Source: Phycisphaerae bacterium
GTDB taxonomy: Bacteria; Planctomycetota; Phycisphaerae; Phycisphaerales; UBA1924
Assembly (NCBI GenBank): GCA_022180725.1
Contig: BQMO01000014.1
Span: 1-64,000, forward strand
Reading direction: 5' to 3'
Length of the DNA stretch: 64,000 nt
How positions within the stretch are numbered: position 1 is the first letter of the stretch; the number at the start of each line of letters is the position of its first letter. The position numbers and the translations under genes are program-made. The notes beneath the pieces were generated by a model. The model searched no databases and had not been told where the DNA came from. It saw nothing but the letters and a program-made list of their open reading frames with translations. Below are positions 1-7,977 of the stretch, in pieces.

Positions 1-312
1 ATCACGGCCAAGGACATCAACCTCCCCGCGGCCGACATGAAGATGGTCACCGACCCGCACGCCATCGTCGCCCAGATCGTCATCCAGCAGGAGATCAAGG
101 TCGCCGAAGAGACCGCCGTCGCCGCGGGCGCCGCCGAGCCGGAAGTGCTCACCGCCAAGAAACCCGCCGAGGGCGAGGAAGCCGCCGCCGGCGCCAAGGG
201 CGCAACCCCGGCCGCCGGTGCGAAGGGTGCCGCGCCCGCCGCCGGCGCCAAGGGGGCCGCACCGGCTGCCGGCGCCAAGGGGGCCGCACCCGCCGCGGAC
301 AAGAAAAAGTAA
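1..312 (+). CDS. rplY: 50S ribosomal protein L25/TL5 (CTC family), C-terminal part
   Basis: The reading frame is already open at base 1, so the N-terminus lies outside the window; 103 residues are visible. The visible start (ITAKDINLPAADMKM) looks like the end of the TL5 beta domain of L25, which binds 5S rRNA in the large subunit. From about residue 43 it becomes a low-complexity Ala/Lys tail with four 9-residue GAKGA(T/A)PAA repeats, ending DKKK. The call rests mainly on gene order: L25 directly before pth, rpsF and ssb is common in bacteria. The tail is not part of the conserved fold. Pth begins 32 nt downstream, probably in the same transcript. Confidence 0.78.
   Translation: MTAKDINLPAADMKMVTDPHAIVAQIVIQQEIKVAEETAVAAGAAEPEVLTAKKPAEGEEAAAGAKGATPAAGAKGAAPAAGAKGAAPAAGAKGAAPAADKKK
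190..297 (+). repeat. Four in-frame 27-bp repeats in the L25 tail
   Basis: Four consecutive 27-nt units (190-216, 217-243, 244-270, 271-297) each encode GAKGAxPAA. The two last units are nearly identical in DNA, while the first two differ mostly at third positions, so the array looks like coding-sequence expansion by slippage or unequal exchange. Confidence 0.85.
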
Positions 313-344
313 CCCTGCCAACACCGAATGGACGCCCCGTCACC

Positions 345-1007
345 ATGAAACTCATCGTCGGCCTCGGCAACCCCGGAACGGAATACGCCAAGACCCGGCA
401 CAACGCCGGGTTCATGGTCGTCGACCGTCTGGCGCACCGCCACGGCGCGGGGGCCGTCCCCCGCGCCCGCTTCAAGGCCGTCACCACCGAAGTCTCCATC
501 GGCGACCAGCGCTGTCTGCTCCTCAAGCCCACCACCTACATGAACCTCAGCGGGCAATCGGTCGGCGAGGCCGTCGCCTTTTTCAAAGTCCTCCCCGCCG
601 ATGATCTCCTCGTCATCGTCGACGACCTCTATCTCCCGACCGGCACGGTCCGTCTTCGTCCGGGCGGGGGCACCGGCGGGCACAACGGGCTGGAAGACCT
701 CCACCGCGTCCTCGCGGGCGACGGCTATCCGCGCCTTCGTGTCGGCGTCGGGGTGCTCCCCGGGGGCGGCAAGCCACCGCACATCGACCAGGCCGACTAC
801 GTCCTCTCCCGATTCACCGACGAGGAACAGCCCCTCCTCGAGTCCGCGCTCCAGCGGGCGACATCCGGGGCGGAACTGTGGGCCACGCGCGGGCTGGCCC
901 ACGCCATGAACACCCTCAACGCGCCGGAGGGCAAAGGGCCTTCCGGCACATCTCCCGGCACACCCCCGCCCACGGGCGGGAACGACAAGGAACGAATCCA
1001 TGGCTAA
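345..1007 (+). CDS. pth: Peptidyl-tRNA hydrolase
   Basis: Cytoplasmic enzyme that cleaves the ester bond of peptidyl-tRNA released from stalled ribosomes and recycles the tRNA. The 220-residue protein starts MKLIVGLGNPG and has the family signatures KTRHNAGF, with the catalytic His near residue 20, then NLSGQSV, VDDLYLP with the conserved Asp, and GGGTGGHNGL. The last 25 or so residues are Pro/Gly-rich and extend past the usual length of about 190. It sits between rplY and rpsF, and its final 8 nt overlap the start of rpsF, which suggests translational coupling. No strong ribosome-binding site is seen before its ATG. Confidence 0.96.
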   Translation: MKLIVGLGNPGTEYAKTRHNAGFMVVDRLAHRHGAGAVPRARFKAVTTEVSIGDQRCLLLKPTTYMNLSGQSVGEAVAFFKVLPADDLLVIVDDLYLPTGTVRLRPGGGTGGHNGLEDLHRVLAGDGYPRLRVGVGVLPGGGKPPHIDQADYVLSRFTDEEQPLLESALQRATSGAELWATRGLAHAMNTLNAPEGKGPSGTSPGTPPPTGGNDKERIHG

Positions 1008-1437
1008 GAAACGCGTGTACAACTACGAGGCGATGTTCCTGCTCAGCCAGGCCGTCGCCGCCGATCTCGCCGGCGCCCTCGAGCACATCAAGGAAATCAT
1101 CGCCCGCGGGCACGGCGAGATCATCGCCATGCGCAAGTGGGACGAACGCCGCCTCGCCTACGAGATCAAGGGCCAGAAGCGCGGCTACTACGTCCTGGTT
1201 TACTTCAAGGCTCCCGGCCCCGACGTCGCGCATATTGAACGCGACGTCAACCTCTCGGAGAAGATCATGCGGGCCATCATCCTCCGCTGCGACCACATGA
1301 CCGTCGAGATGATGCAGGCCGCCGACGCCCGCAAGGAACTCGACGTCGAGGCCAAGCTCCGCGCCGAGCGTCCGGCCACCGTGCCCGCGCCCGCCGCCGA
1401 ACCGGCCCCCGCGGCCGAAGACGACAAGGCCGAGTAA
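1000..1437 (+). CDS. rpsF: 30S ribosomal protein S6
   Basis: Small-subunit protein that binds 16S rRNA with S18. The 145 residues begin MAKKRVYNYEAMFLL and include the typical KWDERRLAYEIKGQKRGYYVL strand region, where the basic residues contact rRNA. Residues after about 110 form an acidic Ala/Pro/Glu tail, as in many S6 proteins. An AAGGA about 10 nt upstream supports the ATG, and the start overlaps the end of pth by 8 nt. A strong intrinsic terminator follows 21 nt after the stop, so rplY-pth-rpsF ends here and rpsR is not the next gene. Confidence 0.95.
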   Translation: MAKKRVYNYEAMFLLSQAVAADLAGALEHIKEIIARGHGEIIAMRKWDERRLAYEIKGQKRGYYVLVYFKAPGPDVAHIERDVNLSEKIMRAIILRCDHMTVEMMQAADARKELDVEAKLRAERPATVPAPAAEPAPAAEDDKAE

Positions 1438-1458
1438 CGCCACTTCGCTCAACCGTGA

Positions 1459-1492
1459 AACCCGTCCGCCCTGCGCGGACGGGTTGTTTTTT
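1459..1492 (+). terminator. Intrinsic terminator after rpsF
   Basis: An 11-bp perfect stem (AACCCGTCCGC / GCGGACGGGTT) with a 5-nt loop is followed by a run of six T (1487-1492). It ends the rplY-pth-rpsF transcript. Confidence 0.9.
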
Positions 1493-1553
1493 GCGGCCGC
1501 GCGATCGGGGTATGATCGGGTCTGGGCGATGATGCCCGAGCGAGGAGATGCCA

Positions 1554-2006
1554 GTGGCCAGTTACAACAAAGTCCTGCTCATGGGAAATCTGACCCGCGA
1601 CGTGGAACTCAAGTCCATCGCGGGCGGCCAAAGCGTCGGGAACTTCGGCCTGGCCGTCAACCGACGATACACCACGCAATCCGGCGAAAAGCGTGAAGAA
1701 GTCACCTTCATCGACTGCGAGGCGTGGGGCAAGACCGCGGAGAATCTGGCCAAGTTCTTCTCCAAGGGCCGGCCCATCTTCGTCGAGGGCCGCCTCAAGC
1801 TCGACACGTGGGAGAAGGAAGGCCAGAAGCACTCCAAACTGCGCGTGGTCATCGAATCCTTCGAGTTCGTTGATTCCAAGCCCGGCGGGGGCGGCGGTGG
1901 GGGTGGCGGCTCGACCAGCGAGGCCAAGCCATCCTGGTCCAAATCTCCCGCGCCCGCCGGCGCAGGCCAGGATTCGCAGGTTCCACCCGACGATATCCCG
2001 TTCTGA
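1554..2006 (+). CDS. ssb: Single-stranded DNA-binding protein
   Basis: Binds single-stranded DNA as an oligomer during replication, repair and recombination. It has an OB fold (ASYNKVLLMGNLTRDVEL, WGKTAENLAKF, FVEGRLKLDTW), a glycine-rich linker with a run of about nine Gly near residues 110-120, and the acidic C-terminal tip DDIPF that recruits partner proteins. I chose GTG at 1554: GAGGAG (1542-1547) lies 6 nt before it but abuts the alternative ATG at 1548, and MASYNKV is the usual SSB start. A TATGAT at 1511-1516 is a possible -10 just after the rpsF terminator. Length is 150 residues, normal for the family. Confidence 0.95.
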   Translation: MASYNKVLLMGNLTRDVELKSIAGGQSVGNFGLAVNRRYTTQSGEKREEVTFIDCEAWGKTAENLAKFFSKGRPIFVEGRLKLDTWEKEGQKHSKLRVVIESFEFVDSKPGGGGGGGGGSTSEAKPSWSKSPAPAGAGQDSQVPPDDIPF

Positions 2007-2130
2007 CTCGGCAACGTGGCCGAAAAGGTCCGCGCGCGCCTATACTCACCTCCCCCTAGTTGGGGCCGGTCCCGAATGTTCGGGCTTCGGCTCCTAACTC
2101 CCAACGCGCTCCGGCGCGGCGAGGACAGCC

Positions 2131-2976
2131 ATGGCCAAGAACATCAAACTTTTGCTGGTCGAGAACGTCGAGTCCGTCGGGATCGTCGGCGACGTGGTGA
2201 ACGTCCGCACGGGCTTCGCCCGCAACTTCCTCCTTCCGCGCAACCTGGCGACCACGCCCAGCGACGAACTCGTCAAGAGTCTCGCCGCCAAGCGCGCCGA
2301 GGCCGAACGCATGGTCGCCGCCCAGCGCAAGCAACGCGAGGAAACCAGCGAGCGTCTCAAGGGCGTCGAGATGGAACTCACCCGGTCGTGCAACGACCAG
2401 GGCATTCTCTACGGCGGGATCACGCAGCAGGACGTCGCCACGGAGCTCACCACGCGCGGCTACGCCGTCAAGGCTCGTGACGTGCGACTGCCCGGCGCCA
2501 TCAAGCGCATCGACAAGTACGAGATTCACGTCAAGCTCGATTCCGACCTTGATGCGATCGTGAAACTGACCGTGAAGCCCGACCGCGAAATGCCCAAGGA
2601 CGCCGTCGAGGCCGCGCCGACGAAGGGCGACGCCAAGGGTGAGGCCAAGAGCGACGCGAAAGACGGCGGGAAGCCCGAAGCGGCGACCCGCGAGCCGCGC
2701 GAGGAGCGCCGCAGCCGACGCGACGATTACGAGGACCGTCGCGAGAAGGCCATGCGCCGCCGCGCCGACATGATCGAGCACGCCATCGCCTCCGACAAGG
2801 CCCGCGTCGTCGGGTGGGGCAAGAAGGAGGGCGAGGCCGCCGCCGCGGAGACCGCGGACGCCGGCGCCAAGCCCGACGCCGAGAAGAAGCCCGCCAAGGG
2901 TGAGAAGGCCGACAAGGCCGAGAAGAAGCCCAAGGCCGAAAAGACCGACGCCAAGGGTGAGAAGGCCAAGAAGTAA
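2131..2976 (+). CDS. rplI: 50S ribosomal protein L9 with long C-terminal extension
   Basis: L9 binds 23S rRNA near the L1 stalk. The N-terminal RNA-binding domain is clear (LLLVENVESVGIVGDVVNVR, then GFARNFLLPRNLA), followed by the connecting helix and the C-terminal domain up to about residue 150 (GILYGGITQQDVA). At 281 residues it is nearly twice the usual length. Residues from about 150 on are Lys/Glu/Ala-rich, ending in EKKPKAEKTDAKGEKAKK-type repeats, and look disordered. Gene order ssb-rplI is common. A TATACT at 2041-2046 is a possible -10, and the 124-nt gap suggests its own promoter. The next gene is convergent. Confidence 0.95.
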   Translation: MAKNIKLLLVENVESVGIVGDVVNVRTGFARNFLLPRNLATTPSDELVKSLAAKRAEAERMVAAQRKQREETSERLKGVEMELTRSCNDQGILYGGITQQDVATELTTRGYAVKARDVRLPGAIKRIDKYEIHVKLDSDLDAIVKLTVKPDREMPKDAVEAAPTKGDAKGEAKSDAKDGGKPEAATREPREERRSRRDDYEDRREKAMRRRADMIEHAIASDKARVVGWGKKEGEAAAAETADAGAKPDAEKKPAKGEKADKAEKKPKAEKTDAKGEKAKK

Positions 2977-3080
2977 CCGTCATCTCGCCGGCATCACGGC
3001 GGGGCGGCGAATCCGCATGGCCTCACGCTATGCTGACGCGGTTCACGCGGCGAAAGCCGCCGGGTTGATGATCCTCGGCG

Positions 3081-4145
3081 TCAGGGGCACGCGCCCCCAC
3101 CCACCGCGAGTTCGACCGACTCCACATCCAGCCCGTTCGCGGCTCCGTCGCCGTTGAAGTCCGCGTCCGCGCGGCACAGGTCGGCCAGGTCCCCACCGAT
3201 CGCCCGCTCCATCACCTCGACATCCACCCCATTGGCCGCCCCATCGCAGTTCACGTCGGCATCGCAGAAGCGCCTCGTCGAGAACCGCAGCGGGGGCGAC
3301 GCGCCCTCGCTGATCGCGAAGTACCCCGATCCGTCGTGCGCGAAACCGATCGCCTCGCCCTGCGGCTCGACCGGCCGGCCGGCCACCGGCGCCGCCACCC
3401 CCGTGCCCGATAGCGCCTGCGACATCGTCTGCCCGGCTGCGCGCTCCCACACCCGGGCCGTGTCCAGCCCGCGCAGCACGATCAGCGCCGCATCAGGCGA
3501 AATGTCCCCGCCCGTGACGCGGTCGAAGGCCACCGCGCCGGCGTACGTCAGCCCCGCCGTGCCGCCCGACGCGATCGCGTTCGCCGAGGCGATATACAGC
3601 CGCGCGCCCGAGGCCTGCTTCGTCACGATCGCCAGGTCGCCCGAGATCGGGTCGATGAACAACGCTTCCGCGTCGCGGGCCCCGTCCGGGTACGTCAGGG
3701 TGATGGTGACCCGGTCCGCCAGCGCCGCCGACACCGGCGAGGCCCACGCCCCAAGATTCACCGCCGGCTCGGGCACGCGGTGGACCCGCACGTTCGCCCG
3801 TACGCCAAGGTTGTCGCCGATGTCGCCGATGTACAGGTAGTGAACCCCCGCGATCGGCCCCGGCCCGACGGCGATGTCCTCGAAGTCCACCGCTGTTACG
3901 CTCGGGAGCGTGTACGTGCCCAGATGCCGCCCGATCGAGTCGATCGCAAAGACCCGCGCCGAATCACCAGAGTCGTTATGTGTCCACAGCACACCCGGCG
4001 TCCGCCGCGAGGCCGCGATTCCCGAGGACTCGGTCAGCAGGGACGTGTTCACCACGCCCACGATCTGCGGTGGATCGAACGCCGGTTGAGCCATGCTCGA
4101 CCAGGCCGCGCACATGCACCCGACCGCCGTGAGGCCTGCCCGCAC
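3081..4145 (-). CDS. Exported protein with beta-propeller-like body and dockerin-like C-terminus
   Basis: A 354-residue protein with a signal peptide (hydrophobic stretch ending SSMAQ) and a body with repeated strands such as SSGIAAS, WTHNDSGDS and DFEDIAVGP, resembling NHL or phytase-like propellers. No catalytic residues were recognised. The last 60 residues hold two calcium-loop motifs, DVNCDGAANGVDVE and DFNGDGAANGLDVE, like those of three other exported proteins in this window. The GTG start at 4145 has GGAGG 7 nt upstream. It begins 16 nt after the CvpA-domain gene ends and is probably co-transcribed. The function is unknown. Confidence 0.8.
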   Translation of the reverse strand: MRAGLTAVGCMCAAWSSMAQPAFDPPQIVGVVNTSLLTESSGIAASRRTPGVLWTHNDSGDSARVFAIDSIGRHLGTYTLPSVTAVDFEDIAVGPGPIAGVHYLYIGDIGDNLGVRANVRVHRVPEPAVNLGAWASPVSAALADRVTITLTYPDGARDAEALFIDPISGDLAIVTKQASGARLYIASANAIASGGTAGLTYAGAVAFDRVTGGDISPDAALIVLRGLDTARVWERAAGQTMSQALSGTGVAAPVAGRPVEPQGEAIGFAHDGSGYFAISEGASPPLRFSTRRFCDADVNCDGAANGVDVEVMERAIGGDLADLCRADADFNGDGAANGLDVESVELAVGGGACP

Positions 4146-4161
4146 GTGCGTCCTCCCGTGT

Positions 4162-5961
4162 TCATCGGCGGTTCATCTGCACCGTGTCGCACTTGAAGGG
4201 GGGGTTGAACTCGTACACCACCTTGCTGCCCTTGTTGAACGACTTCACCTCGCGGCCCAGGCTGATCCGGAAGAACAGCACCAGCCGCTGCGCCGGGCGG
4301 CTGCGCGACAGACTCGGCAACTGCGACATCGCCGTGATCGGCGCATTGGGCGTGAACCGCATCTTGAACACCGATTCATCCATGTACGCGAAGCCCACCG
4401 GCTGGTACGCCTCGCCCAGCGTGTCCACCAGCACCGGGGGCAGTACGTTCTCCGCCGCGCTGATCGCACCGCCCAGGATGCTCGTCCGGCTGTTCGCGCT
4501 CACTTCCATCTGCACCAGCACCGTCGATCGATCGGCGATGAAGTTCTCGACCTTGATCCCCTTCTCCGTCAACGCCGTGGGCAGTTCGCTCTTCGCGATC
4601 GTCATCTCCCCGCCCGTGATGTAGTTTCCCTGCCCCTCTTCGGCCAGTTCCAACTGTCCGTGCGACCCGAGTTGGATGGTGATGTTCCACGGCAGCCGCA
4701 GGATCTGCGTGATGCCCTCGGGCAGCGTGTTGGCCTTGGTGTTCAGCACCGTCACCCCGTCCGGGCGGATCGTCACGTCCGCGCTGCTGACCGCCGCGCT
4801 TCCCGTGCGTGCCAGGTCGCCCACCAGCGACGCGAAGCCGGCGTCGCGCTCCGCCGCGTTGGCGAACTTTGCACGCGGCTGGGCCGTCGCGCCCTGGTCC
4901 ACCCGATGCCGAATCCCCTTGACGTACAACGCGTACGGCTTGAACCCCGGCGGGCACGGAAACTCGAACGCAAACGTCGCCTCCGACGCGCCGCCCACGC
5001 TCGCGATGAACACGTCCATCGCGTTGTACCGCCAACGCGCCACGCCCGGGGTCTGCGGCTGGGCCTGTGACGACACCGCGAAGGGGAACACCATCATCCG
5101 TTCGCCCGCGTCGTTCTCCAGCAGCAACTGCACCTGCGCGTTGCCCACCGCCGCCTGCCCGTCCTTCTCCTTCGCCCCCGCCTTCAGCACGACGACAAAG
5201 CCCTCGACCGTGCTGTTCGAGGGGTACGGATTGCCGTCGGGGTCCGTCACCGACTGCGGATTACTGTCCCACATGTCGCGCGTCAGGTCGGCGAAACTCG
5301 ACCGCCCGTCGCCCACCGTGAATCGCGCCCGCACATCGAAATCCTCGGGTCGGAACGTGTTCCGCCCCGTGCCGTCAAACGCCGACATCCGGTTCGCGTT
5401 GCCCTGCTCGTGGGCCGTGGGACGCCACTTCGCCAGCGGCTCCTCCACACGCAGCCCGCGCTCCGACAGTGCGCCGTACAGCCCGAGGGTGATCTTGTCG
5501 AACGGCACGAACAGCCCGCCCTCGCGCTCCACGTTGCCCGTCCCCCCGGAGGTAAACGATTGCGATCCGAGGTAGTCCACCCGCATGTACGACAGACCGA
5601 TGGTCAAGATGCCCACCGAGATCACCCCGGACAAGGCCCCCAAGGCGCCGCCCGCGACGTAGTCCACCGTCGGGTTCACCGCCACGTTCGCCCGGATGAT
5701 CCGGTCCAGCGCGGGGCGGATCAGCATCAGCGTGACCGCGAACGGCCCGACCAGCGCGATCGCCCATGCCGACCCGGCGAGCCAGCCGGTCGTTTGCGCT
5801 CCGTCCAGCATCATCAGCGCCAACTTCTCCCAGAACGCGAACGCGACCGCCCCGGCGATCAGCGTCGCCACCAGATGGATCAGCGCCGACAAAAAGCCGC
5901 GCAGCACCCAGATATACCCGATCAGCAGCACCATCGCGATGCTCAGCAATCCAATCACCAT
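4162..5961 (-). CDS. CvpA-domain membrane protein with large extracytoplasmic region
   Basis: The first 160 residues have four hydrophobic segments and match the CvpA (colicin V production) family, including the glycine-rich VDYVAGGALGALSG stretch. CvpA proteins are usually about 160-200 residues, but this one is 599. The remaining 430 residues are soluble and probably extracytoplasmic, with no recognised domain or repeat. An AAGGAG 8 nt before the ATG supports the start. The gene lies between the degenerate PilB/GspE relative and an exported protein on the same strand. CvpA-family roles are poorly defined (envelope homeostasis), so I claim only the N-terminal domain. Confidence 0.75.
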   Translation of the reverse strand: MVIGLLSIAMVLLIGYIWVLRGFLSALIHLVATLIAGAVAFAFWEKLALMMLDGAQTTGWLAGSAWAIALVGPFAVTLMLIRPALDRIIRANVAVNPTVDYVAGGALGALSGVISVGILTIGLSYMRVDYLGSQSFTSGGTGNVEREGGLFVPFDKITLGLYGALSERGLRVEEPLAKWRPTAHEQGNANRMSAFDGTGRNTFRPEDFDVRARFTVGDGRSSFADLTRDMWDSNPQSVTDPDGNPYPSNSTVEGFVVVLKAGAKEKDGQAAVGNAQVQLLLENDAGERMMVFPFAVSSQAQPQTPGVARWRYNAMDVFIASVGGASEATFAFEFPCPPGFKPYALYVKGIRHRVDQGATAQPRAKFANAAERDAGFASLVGDLARTGSAAVSSADVTIRPDGVTVLNTKANTLPEGITQILRLPWNITIQLGSHGQLELAEEGQGNYITGGEMTIAKSELPTALTEKGIKVENFIADRSTVLVQMEVSANSRTSILGGAISAAENVLPPVLVDTLGEAYQPVGFAYMDESVFKMRFTPNAPITAMSQLPSLSRSRPAQRLVLFFRISLGREVKSFNKGSKVVYEFNPPFKCDTVQMNRR

Positions 5962-6011
5962 GCGTCACGCTCCTTCAACGATCCCGTCACTCCACATGCC
6001 CCGGTCGGCGC

Positions 6012-7796
6012 TCAGGACTTCTGCGGCACCGGCGCCCGCGCTGACGGCGCACCGCCGGCGGGTCCCGCGGGCGGCGGCGCCTTGGGCGCCTCGTCCGTCG
6101 TCGCCCGCAGCATTTCCTCCACGCTCGTCACCCCGTCCAGCGCCTTCCGCAACGCCGCCTGCTGCAAGGTCGGCAAGTTCTTCTTGCGGAACTCCATCTT
6201 CACCGCGTTCCAGTCGTTCGATTTGACGGCCGCCCGTTCCGCGTCCGTGATCGGGAACACCTCGTACACGCCTTCCAACCCGAGATACCCCACGCCCCCG
6301 CACGCCGGGCAGGTCTCGGGCTTGTTCTTGATCATCACCTGCCCGCCCTTCTTGAACAACTGCTTCACCTTGTCCGCCGGCAGGCCGAGTTTCTTGAGCA
6401 TGTCCGCGCTGGGCTGGTACGGCTGGCGGCAGTTCGTGCACAACTTCCGAAGCACGCGCACGCTCAGCGACCCGCTCAGGCTCTTGCTCGCCAGGTCCGG
6501 GTCGCCCACCGCCTTCACGTACGTCTGGATCGCCGACAAGGCGTTCTCGCTCTTGAACGACACGTACACCCGGCAGCGGTCCCGGTCCGCCTTCGCCGCT
6601 TCCTTCGCCGTGTTCGCGTCCGGCAACTCCGCCGCGCCCACCACATCCGGGTCACGCCGCAGGATGGACCGCAGGTTGGTCCCGAAGTCCGCACCCTCGG
6701 CCTGGGGATCGAACACGTTCTGCCGCACGCCTTCCAGCGAGTCCTGAACGTCCACCTCCAGGGTCTGCACGTTCTTCGTGTACGCGTCGTGCATCTTCAG
6801 CACGGTGTAGAACAGCGTCGTCCGCCCGGCGTCCGGCGGGCTGGAGATCAGCACCACGCCCTTCCCGTCTTCCACCATCGACCGCAGCGCCGCCACCTGC
6901 GGCTCGAGCAGGCCCATCGCCTCCACCTTCCGCCGCACCTGCGCCTCGGGGTCCAGCAGCATCGAGACCCGCATCCCCGCCGGCGAACCGATCGACGTCA
7001 CCCGAACCTTGGTCCGCTGCGTCCCCCGCTCCACCGTAATGTCCGCCACCTGCTTCTTCCGGCGTTCGTTCACGTCCATCTTCGCCGCGGCCCGCCAGAA
7101 ATCCATCACCTTCAGCGCTTCCGCGCCCGTCATGACACCCGGCGGGGGTGGGGGTGGGCCATCCTTGGTCTGCACCGGCTCGTGAAGCACCGCCGGCGTC
7201 CGCAGACTGTCCACCGTAAAGGACACGCCCACGATGTTGTCACGACCCGTCGGCGCCAAGTCGACCTGGGTGGCTCGGGCGGCCAGCGCCCGCATGAACA
7301 GGTTCTCCGCCGCCACGCGAACCTCGAACTCCGGCGTGCCCGAGATCGGCGCTTGCACCAGCGACTTGTCCGGGCCTTTGATCGTCAACTCGACCTTCCC
7401 TTGCAGCGCCGCCTTCTTCTTCTCCTCCCGCGCCGCCGTCCATTTCGACATGTCGAGCGTCAGCCGGAACTCCGCCGGTACGCGCTCGTCCTTGTTCGTG
7501 ACGACCGCGAAAATCACCACGTCCGCGATAAGCAGCACGACCATCACGCCCCACCCGATCCAGAACGCCGCCTCCGACTTCATGGGGATGGAGATCGCCG
7601 CCAGCACCGCCACGGTACCCACCACCAGGTGCACCGTGCCCCACATCTGCCTCGGCAGAATGAACCGTGCCGCGTGCTTGTCCAGCACCTTCGACACCAC
7701 GACCGCCCACGGCACGAAGGGGATCAGCAGCAGCAGCGGCTTCCACCAGGAAACCAGGGTGTAGGCTTCGGCGGCCAAAGTGTGGCTCAGATACAT
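6012..7796 (-). CDS. GspE/PilB-like protein with degenerate ATPase motifs
   Basis: Residues 1-100 contain three membrane segments and the C-terminal half follows the fold of type II secretion/type IV pilus assembly ATPases. The usual GPTGSGKTTT Walker A is SSPPDAGRTT (318-327), so the nucleotide-binding Lys is Arg. The Asp-box IEDP is VDVQDS, and the Walker B GEIRD is AELPD (389-393). The zinc-binding cysteines survive (CTNC 453-456, CPACGG 496-501), as does the LGLEGVYEVF stretch. It is therefore probably not an active ATPase; a membrane-anchored scaffold or a second-messenger sensor are possibilities. GAGG lies 7 nt before the ATG. CvpA follows 50 nt downstream. Confidence 0.8.
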   Translation of the reverse strand: MYLSHTLAAEAYTLVSWWKPLLLLIPFVPWAVVVSKVLDKHAARFILPRQMWGTVHLVVGTVAVLAAISIPMKSEAAFWIGWGVMVVLLIADVVIFAVVTNKDERVPAEFRLTLDMSKWTAAREEKKKAALQGKVELTIKGPDKSLVQAPISGTPEFEVRVAAENLFMRALAARATQVDLAPTGRDNIVGVSFTVDSLRTPAVLHEPVQTKDGPPPPPPGVMTGAEALKVMDFWRAAAKMDVNERRKKQVADITVERGTQRTKVRVTSIGSPAGMRVSMLLDPEAQVRRKVEAMGLLEPQVAALRSMVEDGKGVVLISSPPDAGRTTLFYTVLKMHDAYTKNVQTLEVDVQDSLEGVRQNVFDPQAEGADFGTNLRSILRRDPDVVGAAELPDANTAKEAAKADRDRCRVYVSFKSENALSAIQTYVKAVGDPDLASKSLSGSLSVRVLRKLCTNCRQPYQPSADMLKKLGLPADKVKQLFKKGGQVMIKNKPETCPACGGVGYLGLEGVYEVFPITDAERAAVKSNDWNAVKMEFRKKNLPTLQQAALRKALDGVTSVEEMLRATTDEAPKAPPPAGPAGGAPSARAPVPQKS

Positions 7797-7977
7797 CAGG
7801 CGTCCTCACTGACGGGCTTTTCGACTTTCTCGCCCCGGGCCGTTCGACCACGGGGAGAGATACCAATACACACGCTCGGCGGATGCACCGCCGGCGCCTC
7901 GACGCCGACTCGGGGCGGGTCGATACACAAGCATACCAGACTTTCGTCGCGAGGGGAAACGCCCGGTCCGACGAGCC

